Notes under the pieces: generated by a model
Database searches by the model: none
Told to the model about the DNA's origin: nothing
The model's input: the letters and a program-made list of their open reading frames with translations, nothing else
Made by a program: the position numbers and the translations under genes
From: Candidatus Symbiobacter mobilis CR
Lineage (GTDB): Bacteria > Pseudomonadota > Gammaproteobacteria > Burkholderiales > Burkholderiaceae_C
Length of the DNA stretch: 64,000 nucleotides
Assembly: GCF_000477435.1 (NCBI RefSeq)
Contig: NC_022576.1
Coordinates: 1,550,001-1,614,000 of the forward strand
Direction of reading: 5' to 3'
In this document: positions 43,120-54,136 of the stretch, one piece after another
Position numbering within the stretch: position 1 is the first letter of the stretch
How the letters are laid out: the number at the start of each line of letters is the position of its first letter

Positions 43120-43384
43120 GGTAAACCTCTCTTTCTGAACGGTTGGCCCGGCGAAAACTGATGATGCGCAAGCCTTCCGCACCGGGCAGGAACACCACAG
43201 TCAACACCGTGAGCACCTCGAACACATAAGCAAAGGACTGCACCCGTCGCTCGCCATTCCTTTCGCTGGGCAAATCCAGCCGGTAGTTGCTCGTCAGCAC
43301 CAGATCAGCGTCAGAGAAATCGAGGCCGTGCTTTTCGAGATTGCCCTGCCGCTTGGCGTCATCCCAGAAGTAGCGCGTGTTCAT
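43070..43384 (-). CDS. brnT: BrnT-type ribonuclease toxin
   Basis: 104 residues with the BrnT pattern: YFWDDAKRQGNLEKHGLDFS at the start, then ADLVLTSNYRLDLPSERNGE and a C-terminal GLRIISFRRANRSEREVYHD. BrnT has a RelE-like RNase fold and blocks translation. The C-terminus carries a duplicated DWL (DWLDHDWLENN) produced by the same 15-base tandem duplication that extends BrnA. The toxin gene precedes the antitoxin gene, as is usual for BrnTA. The upstream stretch 43385-43509 has no gene and must hold the promoter. Confidence 0.9.
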   Translation of the reverse strand: MNTRYFWDDAKRQGNLEKHGLDFSDADLVLTSNYRLDLPSERNGERRVQSFAYVFEVLTVLTVVFLPGAEGLRIISFRRANRSEREVYHDWLDHDWLENNGDDI

Positions 43385-43509
43385 CCAATAAGTGTAGATG
43401 CGTTAATCATCCTAGATTCCACCCAGATTGTTCATTCGGGTTTGCAGGGCAGGTGGATGCAGTGGCGAGGCAAACAGCACCGAAGGTGCGCCTCATGGAC
43501 TATCTGGGT

Positions 43510-45030
43510 TCAATGCGGCAAATGGATCCGATCGAGCGGGCAGCGTCCGCTGACCGCCGTCAAGCGCAGCAGGCGTTCTCCCATGTCGTGGTGTACCCAT
43601 TCCCACTGAAAGCGCCACGACCAGCAGTCCCCCGTCGTTCCCGGGGTGTTCATGCGGTGCGTGGTGTCGAGGCCCAGCACGTCCTGAAACTGGCAAATCG
43701 CCATGCGCGCTACCGATAGTGCCGCCGCACGCAGCATGGCCCAATGCACTTCCCGGTCTTCGACATCAAGGTAGAGGTTGGCCAATGTGCGCTCCCGGGC
43801 GCTGCACGCCTTCCACCATCCCTGCACCGTGTCGTTGTCGTGGGTGCCGATGTACACCACCGTGTTCGCCTCATAGTTGTGCGGCAGAAAGGGGTGATCC
43901 ATATCCTCGGTGAAGGCGAACTGGAGCACGCGCATTCCGGGTAGCCCGATACGCTCGCGCAGCGCGGTCACTTCCGGCGTGATGATCCCCAAATCCTCGG
44001 CAATGATGGGTAGTTCCCCCAGTGCGCGGGTCAGTGCCTCGAATAGCTCCATCCCCGGCCCTGCACGCCAGCGTCCCGCAATCGCGGTCGGCTCGTCGGC
44101 GGGGATCTCCCAATAGTCGACGAAGCCGCGAAAGTGGTCAATGCGCACGGCATCCGCCAGCTCCAGTTGCCGCCGCACCCGCGCAACCCACCAGCGGTAG
44201 CCGTCCGCCTGCATCGCGCCCCAGTCGTACAAGGGGTTGCCCCAACGCTGGCCGGTCGCCGAGAAAAAATCCGGCGGCACCCCAGCCACCACGGTAGTGT
44301 GGCCTTTCTCGTCGAGCTGAAACAGGTCGGGCCGTGCCCAACAATCCGCGCTATGGTGCGCCACGAAGATGGGCATATCGCCCACGATCCGCACCCCCCG
44401 CGAATGGGCATAGCTTTTGAGCGCCTTCCATTGCACGTCGAACTGCCACTGCACGAAAGTCCAGAACGCAATCTCCGCCGCATGGTCTTCCCGCGCCTGC
44501 TGCAAGGCCTGTGGGTCACGCTGGACCAACTCCCTCGGCCACTCGGGCCACTGCGCGGGAAGCATGGCGTGATCGATCGCCATGAAGAGCACGTAGTCGT
44601 CCAACCAGTGCCGCTGCGTCTTGGCCCAACTGCGCATCGCTGCATGGTCTTCTTCCGTCGCCTTGCGCTCAAACCCCTCGAAAGCCTCCCGCAGCCGCGC
44701 CAACCTCCAGGGATTGACCAAGGAATACTGCACACGCTCGGCCGAGAACGTCGCATGCAGCGCGTGCCCGTCGATCCAGCCGCGAACGACCATCGGCTCG
44801 AATGCCACGAGCAGGGGATTCCCGGCAAAGGCGGACGTTCCCATGTAGGGCGAATCCCCACACCCCGCCGGGCCAACAGGCAGGGTCTGCCACAAGCTCT
44901 GCCCCGCAGCGTGGAGCCAATCGACGAAGTAGTAGCTGTTAGGGCCCAAATCGCCCGACCCGTGCGGCCCCGGCAGGGATGTAGGGTGCAGCAACACCCC
45001 CGAACAACGCTGGTGTTCAAAGAAATCCAT
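43510..45030 (-). CDS. malQ: 4-alpha-glucanotransferase (amylomaltase)
   Basis: 506 residues from MDFFEHQRCSGVLLHPTSLP (AAGGGG upstream), preferred over an in-frame extension to 45075. GH77 features are GVLLHPTSLPGPHGSGDLG, PYMGTSAFAGNPLL, DAVRIDHFRGFVDYWEIP with the nucleophile Asp near 297, and ITPEVTALRERIGLPGMRVL. It transfers alpha-1,4-glucan segments between chains and lengthens maltodextrins for phosphorylase. It is 57 bases downstream of glgA on the same strand. Confidence 0.95.
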   Translation of the reverse strand: MDFFEHQRCSGVLLHPTSLPGPHGSGDLGPNSYYFVDWLHAAGQSLWQTLPVGPAGCGDSPYMGTSAFAGNPLLVAFEPMVVRGWIDGHALHATFSAERVQYSLVNPWRLARLREAFEGFERKATEEDHAAMRSWAKTQRHWLDDYVLFMAIDHAMLPAQWPEWPRELVQRDPQALQQAREDHAAEIAFWTFVQWQFDVQWKALKSYAHSRGVRIVGDMPIFVAHHSADCWARPDLFQLDEKGHTTVVAGVPPDFFSATGQRWGNPLYDWGAMQADGYRWWVARVRRQLELADAVRIDHFRGFVDYWEIPADEPTAIAGRWRAGPGMELFEALTRALGELPIIAEDLGIITPEVTALRERIGLPGMRVLQFAFTEDMDHPFLPHNYEANTVVYIGTHDNDTVQGWWKACSARERTLANLYLDVEDREVHWAMLRAAALSVARMAICQFQDVLGLDTTHRMNTPGTTGDCWSWRFQWEWVHHDMGERLLRLTAVSGRCPLDRIHLPH

Positions 45031-45087
45031 CGCGAACCCCTTCCCGGTAACGATACGGGACACCACGCTCCACACCCGTGTCCATGA

Positions 45088-46536
45088 TCACTCGCAAAGC
45101 TGCTGGTACAGCGCCTTGTATTTTTGGGCAGCAGTCTCCCAGCCCAGACGTTGCTGCATAGCGCACTCGCACACGCGCAGCCATTCGTACCTCCTGCCAT
45201 ACAGCGCAAACGACCGCAGAATGGCGCGGTCGAACGCCGGAATCGTGAACTCGTCGAAAACGAAACCGTTGGCCAAGCCATTCGCCAAGTCTTCGAGCGT
45301 GCAGTCGATGACGGTATCAGCCAGCCCCCCCACCCTGTGTACCAAGGGCAGGCTACCGTACTTCAAGCCGTACATTTGCGTCAACCCGCAAGGCTCGAAC
45401 CGCGAAGGAACGAGCGTGACGTCGGTCGCAGCAAACACCCGGTGCGCGTAGGGTTCGTCGTAGCCGATGCATACGGAGACCGACTTCGGATGCGCCGCAG
45501 CGCGCTCGCGGAACACGGCTTCGAGCCAGGCATCCCCCGTGCCCAATACGACAAGCTGGCCACCACGGCCCAGGATCGTATCGAGCACGCTCAGCACCAG
45601 ATACAACCCTTTTTGCTCTGTCAGTCGGCTGACGATGCCAAACAGCGGTGCCTCGTTCTGGACGGTCAGGCCCACGCGCCGCTGAAAGTCAGCCTTGCAC
45701 AGCACCTTGTCGTATGGGGTGCGTGCGTCGTAGCAAAAAGGGATGTGCGGATCGATAGCAGGGTTCCAGACGGATTCATCGACCGCGTTAAGGATTCCCA
45801 CCAGCGCACCGGAACGGGCACGCAAAAGCCCGTCGAGTCCGCACCCCTGCTCGGGGGTCTGAATTTCGCGTGCATAGGTCGGGCTGACCGTCGTGATGTA
45901 GTCCGAGTAGAACAACCCTGCCTTCATGAAAGACAGTTGCCCGTGGAACTCGACGCCGTTGACCCCGAATGCTTCGAGTGGAAGACCCAAATCAAAGAAG
46001 TAGCTGGGCGGAAACACCCCCTGGTACGCCAGGTTGTGGATCGTGAAGATACTGGCAACGCGCTGTACCTTCGGCGTCACGAACGCCATGTAAGCGCTGG
46101 TCAGGCCCGCATGCCAGTCGTGGCTATGGACCACCTGGGGCTGCCACAAAGGGTCCAGCCCATACGCAAGCTTGGTTGCCACCCAACCCAACAGGGCAAA
46201 GCGGCGATGGTTGTCGCCGTGGGGCTGGCGGTATTCGTCCTCGTAGGGCGTTCCCCGGCGCAAATACAACCCGGGAACGTCGATGACGTAGGCCATCAGA
46301 TTGATGGTCGCCAAGCGACCATATCGCACGGCCACGCGCTCCCCCCAGGGGGCTTCGACATGCGCAAGCAGGACGGAATCCTGCAGATCCACCATCACGC
46401 CCACGAAGCCGGGCAGGACGGCGCGGACCTCGCACCCCGCGCTTTGCAGCGCAGCAGGAAGCGCCCCGGTGATGTCCGCCAATCCCCCCGTTTTGACGAG
46501 GGGATACAACTCCGCACTAACTTGCAAAACCCTCAC
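45088..46536 (-). CDS. glgA: glycogen synthase (ADP-glucose type)
   Basis: 482 residues starting at a GTG with MRVLQVSAELYPLVKTGGLA; the KTGGL motif at 15-19 binds the sugar nucleotide. The GT5 domain continues with HSHDWHAGLTSAYMAF and the C-terminal GT1-like half with SRLTEQKGLYLVLSVLD and VPSRFEPCGLTQMYGLKYGS (catalytic Glu region). It extends alpha-1,4-glucan using ADP-glucose (family knowledge). The enzyme that makes ADP-glucose, GlgC, is not encoded in the window. The ribosome-binding site is weak (GGGATGG). Confidence 0.95.
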   Translation of the reverse strand: MRVLQVSAELYPLVKTGGLADITGALPAALQSAGCEVRAVLPGFVGVMVDLQDSVLLAHVEAPWGERVAVRYGRLATINLMAYVIDVPGLYLRRGTPYEDEYRQPHGDNHRRFALLGWVATKLAYGLDPLWQPQVVHSHDWHAGLTSAYMAFVTPKVQRVASIFTIHNLAYQGVFPPSYFFDLGLPLEAFGVNGVEFHGQLSFMKAGLFYSDYITTVSPTYAREIQTPEQGCGLDGLLRARSGALVGILNAVDESVWNPAIDPHIPFCYDARTPYDKVLCKADFQRRVGLTVQNEAPLFGIVSRLTEQKGLYLVLSVLDTILGRGGQLVVLGTGDAWLEAVFRERAAAHPKSVSVCIGYDEPYAHRVFAATDVTLVPSRFEPCGLTQMYGLKYGSLPLVHRVGGLADTVIDCTLEDLANGLANGFVFDEFTIPAFDRAILRSFALYGRRYEWLRVCECAMQQRLGWETAAQKYKALYQQLCE

Positions 46537-46575
46537 GGCACCATCCCTACCGGCAGCACTGCCCTAGCCCACATG

Positions 46576-46647
46576 CCCACACTCCTGCCCACCTTCCTGC
46601 CCATAACCGGACCCATAACTTGGCCCATAACCTGGCCCACACTCTTG
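46576..46647. repeat. 12-bp tandem repeat, six units
   Basis: Six consecutive 12-base units run from 46576 to 46647: CCCACACTCCTG, CCCACCTTCCTG, CCCATAACCGGA, CCCATAACTTGG, CCCATAACCTGG, CCCACACTCTTG. They fill part of the 204-base gap between pgm and glgA, upstream of the glgA start. Copy number could vary between strains and affect glgA expression (inference). Confidence 0.8.
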
Positions 46648-46740
46648 CCCCATTTCGGGCACACCAGGGCAACACGGGCATGGACATCGACGCAGCAGCC
46701 CTTCCCCAAGCTGCCAGCGCACGCAGCGATTCGATACCCA

Positions 46741-48414
<1,674 letters not shown>

Positions 48415-48567
48415 TTACTGCGCCGCCCCGATGCTCTTCCAGGGCACGGCGCTTCGGCATTGTGCCCCAAGCGAATGCACCGCCAAATGCCAGGAAATGG
48501 CGTGGATACTATGGGATAGGCGCCCAGCCTTTTCCCTCTTGCCTGTTCCCTCTTTCAAGGATTCCCC

Positions 48568-50196
48568 GTGTCCTTTGCCCAGGAAACCCGTCGCCGTCGG
48601 ACTTTCGCCATCATTTCGCACCCGGACGCAGGCAAGACCACGCTGACGGAAAAACTCCTGCTGTTTTCCGGCGCGATTCAGATCGCCGGTAGCGTCAAGG
48701 CACGCAAGGCCACGCGCCATGCGACGAGCGACTGGATGGAGATCGAAAAACAGCGTGGCATTTCCGTAGCTTCGAGCGTGATGCAAATGGTGTACCGCGA
48801 CCATGTCATCAACCTGCTCGACACCCCTGGGCACCGGGATTTTTCCGAAGACACCTACCGGGTGCTCACCGCCGTCGATTGCGCGCTGATGGTCATCGAC
48901 GCAGCCAACGGGGTCGAGTCGCAAACGCGCAAGCTCATCGAAGTCTGCCGCCAGCGCAATACCCCGATCCTGACCTTCGTCAACAAGATGGATCGCGAGG
49001 TACGCGATCCCTTGGACCTGCTCGACGAGGTCGAGCGCGAACTGGGTATGCCCTGCGCACCGATGACGTGGCCGGTGGGCCAAGGCAAAACCTTCGGCGG
49101 GATCGTCGACCTGCACACGCAGACGATGACAGTCTTCGAACCGGGGTCGGATCGGCGTCCACAGGACTTTGCAACGCTGCCGCTGACCAATGCGGCCGCC
49201 CTGCACCAACGCTTTCCCTCCACCTGGCCCCATGCCGCAGAAAGCCTGGAGCTTGCGATGGGGGCCACCCCAGCCTTCGACCATGCGGAGTTCCTGGCTG
49301 CGCGCCAAACTCCGGTGTTTTTCGGCTCCGGGGTCAACAACTTCGGCGTGCGGGAAGTGCTCGACGCGCTCGTCGATCTCGCCCCCGCGCCGTGTCCCCG
49401 AACGGGGCTGTCGATCCCGGATCGGAAGCCCCTCGTCGTGCAGCCGGACGACGCAGCGTTCACCGGCGTGGTCTTCAAGGTGCAGGCAAACATGGATGCC
49501 AACCACCGTGACCGCATCGCCTTTGTTCGCGTCGTCAGCGGCCACTATGCGCCGGGGATGCGTCTCAAGGTGCTGCGAACAGGCAAGGAACTGCGCCCGA
49601 CGAGCGTCGTCACCTTCATGAGCCAACGCCGCGAAGCCGTGCTCGAAGCCTACGCCGGCGACATCGTCGGCCTGACCACCCACGGGGGTGTGCAATTGGG
49701 AGACACGATCACCGACGGGTCGATCCAGTTGCTCTACACCGGCCTGCCTTTCTTCGCCCCAGAGCTATTCCGCACCGTCCTCCTCAAAAACCCTCTACGT
49801 ACCAAACAGCTTCAGCAAGGTTTGGCACAGCTTGGCGAGGAAGGCGCGATTCAGGTCTTTCGCCCAGAGATCGGGGGCAACGCCCTGCTCGCAGCGGTAG
49901 GGCCACTGCAATTCGACGTGGTGCAACACCGCTTGCAGACCGAATACGACACCGCCGTGCAGCTCGAAGGCTGCCCGTACATGGGCGCAAGATGGATCAC
50001 GGCAGATACCCCTGCGGAGTTGCGTGCGTTCACCGACGCCTACCCCCAGCGCATGGCACGCGATGCCTCCGACGCCCTGGCTTTTCTCTGCACCAGCCCG
50101 TACGACATCCGGCTTGCGCAGGAGCGCTTCCCCCACATCCACTTCCACCCGCTGCGCGAACACGCAGGGTTGTCGCTGCAAGCGGCAGCGGATTGA
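48568..50196 (+). CDS. prfC: peptide chain release factor 3
   Basis: 542 residues beginning at a GTG (MSFAQETRRRRTFAIISHPD) with AAGGA upstream. The GTPase domain shows SHPDAGKTTLTEKLLLF (G1, 17-33), EKQRGISVASSV (switch I), NLLDTPGHRDFSEDTYRVL (G3) and TFVNKMDREVRDPLD (G4). The length and the two-part C-terminus are typical of RF3. It recycles RF1 and RF2 from the ribosome after termination. The gene stands alone, divergent from pgm. Confidence 0.97.
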   Translation: MSFAQETRRRRTFAIISHPDAGKTTLTEKLLLFSGAIQIAGSVKARKATRHATSDWMEIEKQRGISVASSVMQMVYRDHVINLLDTPGHRDFSEDTYRVLTAVDCALMVIDAANGVESQTRKLIEVCRQRNTPILTFVNKMDREVRDPLDLLDEVERELGMPCAPMTWPVGQGKTFGGIVDLHTQTMTVFEPGSDRRPQDFATLPLTNAAALHQRFPSTWPHAAESLELAMGATPAFDHAEFLAARQTPVFFGSGVNNFGVREVLDALVDLAPAPCPRTGLSIPDRKPLVVQPDDAAFTGVVFKVQANMDANHRDRIAFVRVVSGHYAPGMRLKVLRTGKELRPTSVVTFMSQRREAVLEAYAGDIVGLTTHGGVQLGDTITDGSIQLLYTGLPFFAPELFRTVLLKNPLRTKQLQQGLAQLGEEGAIQVFRPEIGGNALLAAVGPLQFDVVQHRLQTEYDTAVQLEGCPYMGARWITADTPAELRAFTDAYPQRMARDASDALAFLCTSPYDIRLAQERFPHIHFHPLREHAGLSLQAAAD

Positions 50197-50249
50197 TTGG
50201 TGAGAGATGGATTGGCGAGGGGCGAGGAACGGCGGGGGTGGATCCCGCG

Positions 50250-51275
50250 TCAATCGGTATGCGTCCACGTCGCCGCAGCCCGTTGCAAGCGATCCCGCAC
50301 TCCCTCCCACTCTGGAGAGTCGGGAACGGTTTGCACCCAGATTTCTTCGACGCCTTCTGCGTCGTAGTTCCGCAGCACGGCAAAGAGTTGCCGTGCTGCT
50401 TCGGCGGCGACATCGGGCATCGTGCATTGGCGGATCGCCGTGGGGGCATCCTCCCATCGTGACCAGACTGCCACCCGTTGTGCAGCAGTCGGAGGCAGGG
50501 TATGCAGTGCATCACGCAAGGCCTGTTCCTCCAGCAACCGAACCCGCGCACGCGGCGCGTAGTGCGAGGCCAGGGTTCCCGGCGCCCGAACCGGTTGCTG
50601 CGCCTGTGTAGGGGCAGCCAAGGCGACTCCGCACGCTTCGTGCAGCGCCTGCCCGGTCAACACCCCAGGGCGCAACAGCACAGGCCGGTCGTGCGTGCAG
50701 TCGACGATCGTCGATTCGATCCCGACGGCGCAGGGGCCGCCGTCGAGCACGGGGAAAGCCTCCCCGAATTCCTCGGCCACATGCTGCGCCGTAGTCGGGC
50801 TGACCTTGCCGAAGCGGTTGGCACTGGGCGCGGCCAGCCCCCATACCTGCGATCCCCAACATGCACCGCCCGCAGCGGCATCGGCCAGCTTGGCCAGCAA
50901 GGCTTGCGCCACGGGGTGCGCGGGGCAACGCAAGGCAATCGTGCCATGCCCCCCCGACGCCGCCATCGCCATCCCCGTATTTCTGCGCAACACGACTGTC
51001 AACGGCCCGGGCCAGAACGCTTGCAGCAACGCCGTGCAATACGCCGGGACACCGTGCGCAAAGTGGCCCAACGCCTGCACGCCCGCCACATGGATGATGA
51101 GGGGATGGTCGGCAGGTCTGCCCTTGGCGGCAAAGATGCGTGCAACAGCAGCATCGTCGTGCGCATTCGCTGCCAAGCCGTATACCGTTTCCGTAGGCAA
51201 CCCCACCAGCCCGCCACCGCGCAGATGGCGTGCGCATTGCTCAATGGCTTGTGGCGAATCCCCAGGCAGGATCAT
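50250..51275 (-). CDS. tsaC: L-threonylcarbamoyladenylate synthase (Sua5 type)
   Basis: 341 residues from MILPGDSPQAIEQCARHLRG; a TTG at 51296 overlapping the purK stop is an alternative. A YrdC domain covers the first 200 residues (GGGLVGLPTETVYGLAANAH, then AKGRPADHPLIIHV and APSANRFGKVSPTTAQHVAE), followed by the Sua5 C-terminal domain (SHYAPRARVRLLEEQALRDA). It makes the threonylcarbamoyl-AMP used for t6A37 of tRNAs. It is the last gene of the purE-purK-tsaC operon, an arrangement common in Burkholderiales. Confidence 0.93.
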   Translation of the reverse strand: MILPGDSPQAIEQCARHLRGGGLVGLPTETVYGLAANAHDDAAVARIFAAKGRPADHPLIIHVAGVQALGHFAHGVPAYCTALLQAFWPGPLTVVLRRNTGMAMAASGGHGTIALRCPAHPVAQALLAKLADAAAGGACWGSQVWGLAAPSANRFGKVSPTTAQHVAEEFGEAFPVLDGGPCAVGIESTIVDCTHDRPVLLRPGVLTGQALHEACGVALAAPTQAQQPVRAPGTLASHYAPRARVRLLEEQALRDALHTLPPTAAQRVAVWSRWEDAPTAIRQCTMPDVAAEAARQLFAVLRNYDAEGVEEIWVQTVPDSPEWEGVRDRLQRAAATWTHTD

Positions 51276-51292
51276 GCAAGGCGCTTGGAACC

Positions 51293-52522
51293 TCAAAACT
51301 CACGCAGCCCCAGCAGATGCACCGCATCCAGCGCGGTAGCGTTTGCCTGGTCTGCGGTGGGGGCGGTGAGCGTCAGATGCCCCATCTTCCTGCCGGGGCG
51401 CGGCTGCGGTTTGCCGTAGAGGTGCAGATGCGCCCCCGGCAACGCAAGCACCTTGTCCCACGGCGGCGAGCCGGTTTCTCCAGCTTCTGATGCCGCAGCG
51501 CCTGCTTGGGCACCCTGCGGGCTGGTGACACCCGGCCACAAATCGCCCAGCAGGTTGAGCATCACCGCAGCACTGTGCTGGCGCGGCTGCACCAACGGCA
51601 ACCCGGCCAGGGTACGCACTTGCAGCGCGAACTGCGAGACATCGCAGGCATCGATCGTGTAGTGACCGCTGTTGTGGGGACGAGGCGCCATTTCGTTGGC
51701 AACGACAGCGCCCAGCAATGCGTGTTCCGGCGTGCCTGCCTGGAGGACGAAATACTCGACGCACAACACGCCGACATAGTTCATCTTTGTGGCGATGGTT
51801 TCCGTCAACGCGATTACTTGGTGGGCAATGGCAGCATCCATATTCCCGAAATACGCCCGCGTCACGGCCAGGATGCCCCCATCATGCACATTGCGCTGCG
51901 GCCAGTAATGCACACAGCATCCGTCACTGCCACGCGCCACGAGCACCGAGCACTCGAAGTCGAGCGGCAAGGCTTTTTCGAATACGCAGGGCACGCGGCC
52001 CAGGCTTTCCCAGGCCCGCGCAAGCTGCGAGGAATGCATCACGCGAACCTGGCCCTTGCCGTCGTAACCCAGTCGGGCGGTTTTGAGGATGCCGGGGAAC
52101 AGCGCATCCTCAATGGCAGTGAGGTCATCCGTCGATTGCACGACCACGTAGGGTGCGACGGGAACACCGCACGCACACAACTGCGCTTTTTCCAGGATTC
52201 GATCCTGCGCAACGGCCACGGCCTGTGCGGCAGGTCGGACAGGCAACGATTGCCCCAGAGTCTCCATCGACGATGCCGGGACATTCTCGAACTCAGTCGT
52301 CACTGCGGCGCAGCGCTGCGCCATCTCGGTCAACCCTACGGTATCGGTGTAGCCGGTGCGAATGTGGTGGTGGGCAATCAACCCTGCCGGACTGGCGGGA
52401 TCAGGATCAAGCACGGCGGTGGCGTAACCCATGGCTTGGGCAGCATGCACGAACATGCGACCGAGCTGCCCGCCGCCGAGCACACCAAGTACCGATCCAG
52501 GGAGGTGGCAGCGCATGTTCAT
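51293..52522 (-). CDS. purK: N5-carboxyaminoimidazole ribonucleotide synthase
   Basis: 409 residues; starts at ATG 52522, overlapping the purE stop by four bases, or three codons later at [23 protein letters not shown]-grasp features include [39 protein letters not shown] (ATP-binding Lys) and [20 protein letters not shown]. It carboxylates AIR with bicarbonate and ATP in purine synthesis, feeding PurE. Confidence 0.95.
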   Translation of the reverse strand: MNMRCHLPGSVLGVLGGGQLGRMFVHAAQAMGYATAVLDPDPASPAGLIAHHHIRTGYTDTVGLTEMAQRCAAVTTEFENVPASSMETLGQSLPVRPAAQAVAVAQDRILEKAQLCACGVPVAPYVVVQSTDDLTAIEDALFPGILKTARLGYDGKGQVRVMHSSQLARAWESLGRVPCVFEKALPLDFECSVLVARGSDGCCVHYWPQRNVHDGGILAVTRAYFGNMDAAIAHQVIALTETIATKMNYVGVLCVEYFVLQAGTPEHALLGAVVANEMAPRPHNSGHYTIDACDVSQFALQVRTLAGLPLVQPRQHSAAVMLNLLGDLWPGVTSPQGAQAGAAASEAGETGSPPWDKVLALPGAHLHLYGKPQPRPGRKMGHLTLTAPTADQANATALDAVHLLGLREF

Positions 52523-53013
52523 GGTTGATCCGGCAGCACCGACGACCGTGCAGCGTGGGTTTGCTGTGCGCGAAAGTCTTCCAGCCGCGTGCGCAAGACG
52601 ATGTCGTAATTGGCCAGCAACGCCACGGCAAATAGCGCGGCATTGACCGCGCCGGCCTCGCCGATCGCAAAGGTGGCCACCGGAATGCCCCGTGGCATCT
52701 GGACGATGCTGTGCAGCGAATCCACCCCATGCAGATGCCGCGAGGGTACCGGCACCCCCAGGACGGGCAAGGTCGTCTTGGCGGCAAGCATCCCCGGCAA
52801 GTGCGCCGCGCCGCCCGCACCGGCAATCAGTGCTTTCAGCCCCCGGGCCACGGCAGTTTGCGCATACTCGAACATATCGTCAGGCATTCGGTGCGCTGAG
52901 ACGACCTTGGCCTCATGGGCCACACCGAATTGCTGGAGAATGGCGACCGCGTGCTGCATGGTGTCCCAGTCTGAGACTGACCCCATCAGCACTCCCACTT
53001 GCAAGGATTTCAT
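52519..53013 (-). CDS. purE: N5-carboxyaminoimidazole ribonucleotide mutase
   Basis: 164 residues with GGAGG before the ATG. Class I PurE motifs are [38 protein letters not shown] (the catalytic His lies in SAHRMP) and [18 protein letters not shown], then [20 protein letters not shown]. It converts N5-CAIR to CAIR directly after PurK. It is the first gene of a three-gene operon with overlapping or near-overlapping ends. Confidence 0.96.
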   Translation of the reverse strand: MKSLQVGVLMGSVSDWDTMQHAVAILQQFGVAHEAKVVSAHRMPDDMFEYAQTAVARGLKALIAGAGGAAHLPGMLAAKTTLPVLGVPVPSRHLHGVDSLHSIVQMPRGIPVATFAIGEAGAVNAALFAVALLANYDIVLRTRLEDFRAQQTHAARSSVLPDQP

Positions 53014-53063
53014 CGCACCTCCGCTCCGTATTTGGAGCTTTCATTGTCGCTGTCTGTCATCCC

Positions 53064-54020
53064 ATGTTCGACGTTACCCTAGACAATTTCGAGACCGAAG
53101 TCGCCGCAGCTTCCCTGGATACCCCGGTTTTGCTCGACTTTTACGCCGCCTGGTGTGGGCCGTGTCGCTCTCTAGGCCCCGTGCTGGAGCAGGTAGAAAA
53201 AGAGTACAACGGGCGCTTCCTCCTTGCCAAAGTCAATTCGGACGAGGAGCCACAGCTCTCGCAGGCCTTTGGGGTGCGCAGCATCCCAACTTGCATCCTG
53301 ATGATCGGCGGCAGGCCCGTAGACGGCTTTGCCGGAGCACAGAGCGCCGCGCAGGTTCGCGCCTTTCTCGATAAGCACCTGCCCACCCCGGAGGCCCTCG
53401 CCGCCAGCGCGCAAACCGAGGAAGCAGACGCATTGCTCGAATCCGGAGACCACCACGCAGCCCTCGCCAGATTGGCCGAAGCGCTGGAGATGGATTCCAC
53501 CAACGACGATCTCCGCTTTCGCTACGTGCGGTTGCTCATCGATGCCGGGGATCTCGACGGCGCGCAGTCTGCCCTGGCGCCCAAGTTGTCGGAGATTCCC
53601 CGCAAACTGGCTTTTGAGGCGCTGGCGCACTGGGTCGAAGCGATTCGCGCCACGCTGGAAGGCCCCTACCGCGACTGGAACGCGGAGCAGTTCGACGAGA
53701 AGATTCGCGCCAACCCCCGCGACTTCGACACCCGCTTTGCCAAAGCACGCTGGCTGATGCAGCGCCGCGAGTGGACGAAAGCAATGGACGAGTTGCTCGA
53801 CATCGTCATGCGTGACAAGAAATGGGCCGACGAAGCCCCACGCAAAACCGTGGTCGCGATCCTCGAATTGCTCACGCCCCCCCCCGCCAAGGGCAATGCC
53901 CCGGTACCAGGCAAGACAGCCGGGGGCATCGAGGTGCTCTCCGGGCCTGCCAAACAGGAAGACCCCCAGGTTGCGTTGGTCTCCACCTACCGCCGCCGCC
54001 TCAGCATGGTGCTGAACTAA
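53064..54020 (+). CDS. cnoX: thioredoxin-TPR protein (CnoX/YbbN-like)
   Basis: 318 residues from MFDVTLDNFETEVAAASLDT. A thioredoxin fold (1-110) carries WCGPC at 30-34, so the active site is a full CXXC, and the cis-proline segment VRSIPTCILMIGG. The C-terminal 200 residues are TPR-like helical repeats (ADALLESGDHHAALARLAEA, then LRFRYVRLLIDAGDLDGAQS and FDTRFAKARWLMQRREWTKA). CnoX proteins are holdases that protect and hand over client proteins to GroEL under oxidative chlorine stress; here a redox-active site suggests reductase activity as well (inference). It is divergent from purE. Confidence 0.92.
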   Translation: MFDVTLDNFETEVAAASLDTPVLLDFYAAWCGPCRSLGPVLEQVEKEYNGRFLLAKVNSDEEPQLSQAFGVRSIPTCILMIGGRPVDGFAGAQSAAQVRAFLDKHLPTPEALAASAQTEEADALLESGDHHAALARLAEALEMDSTNDDLRFRYVRLLIDAGDLDGAQSALAPKLSEIPRKLAFEALAHWVEAIRATLEGPYRDWNAEQFDEKIRANPRDFDTRFAKARWLMQRREWTKAMDELLDIVMRDKKWADEAPRKTVVAILELLTPPPAKGNAPVPGKTAGGIEVLSGPAKQEDPQVALVSTYRRRLSMVLN

Positions 54021-54136
54021 CCGTTGCATCCGTTGCAGGAGCGACGGAAGTCGCGCGATATTGACGCTATTTTGCGGCGCAATTTTGCGGCGCTATTCAG
54101 GGCGCCGGGCCTCGCACATTCGGTGCCCTGGCTCAA

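Noticed and set aside
46576..46647. CRISPR-like array
   Set aside because: Units are 12 bp with no spacers; it is a simple tandem repeat.
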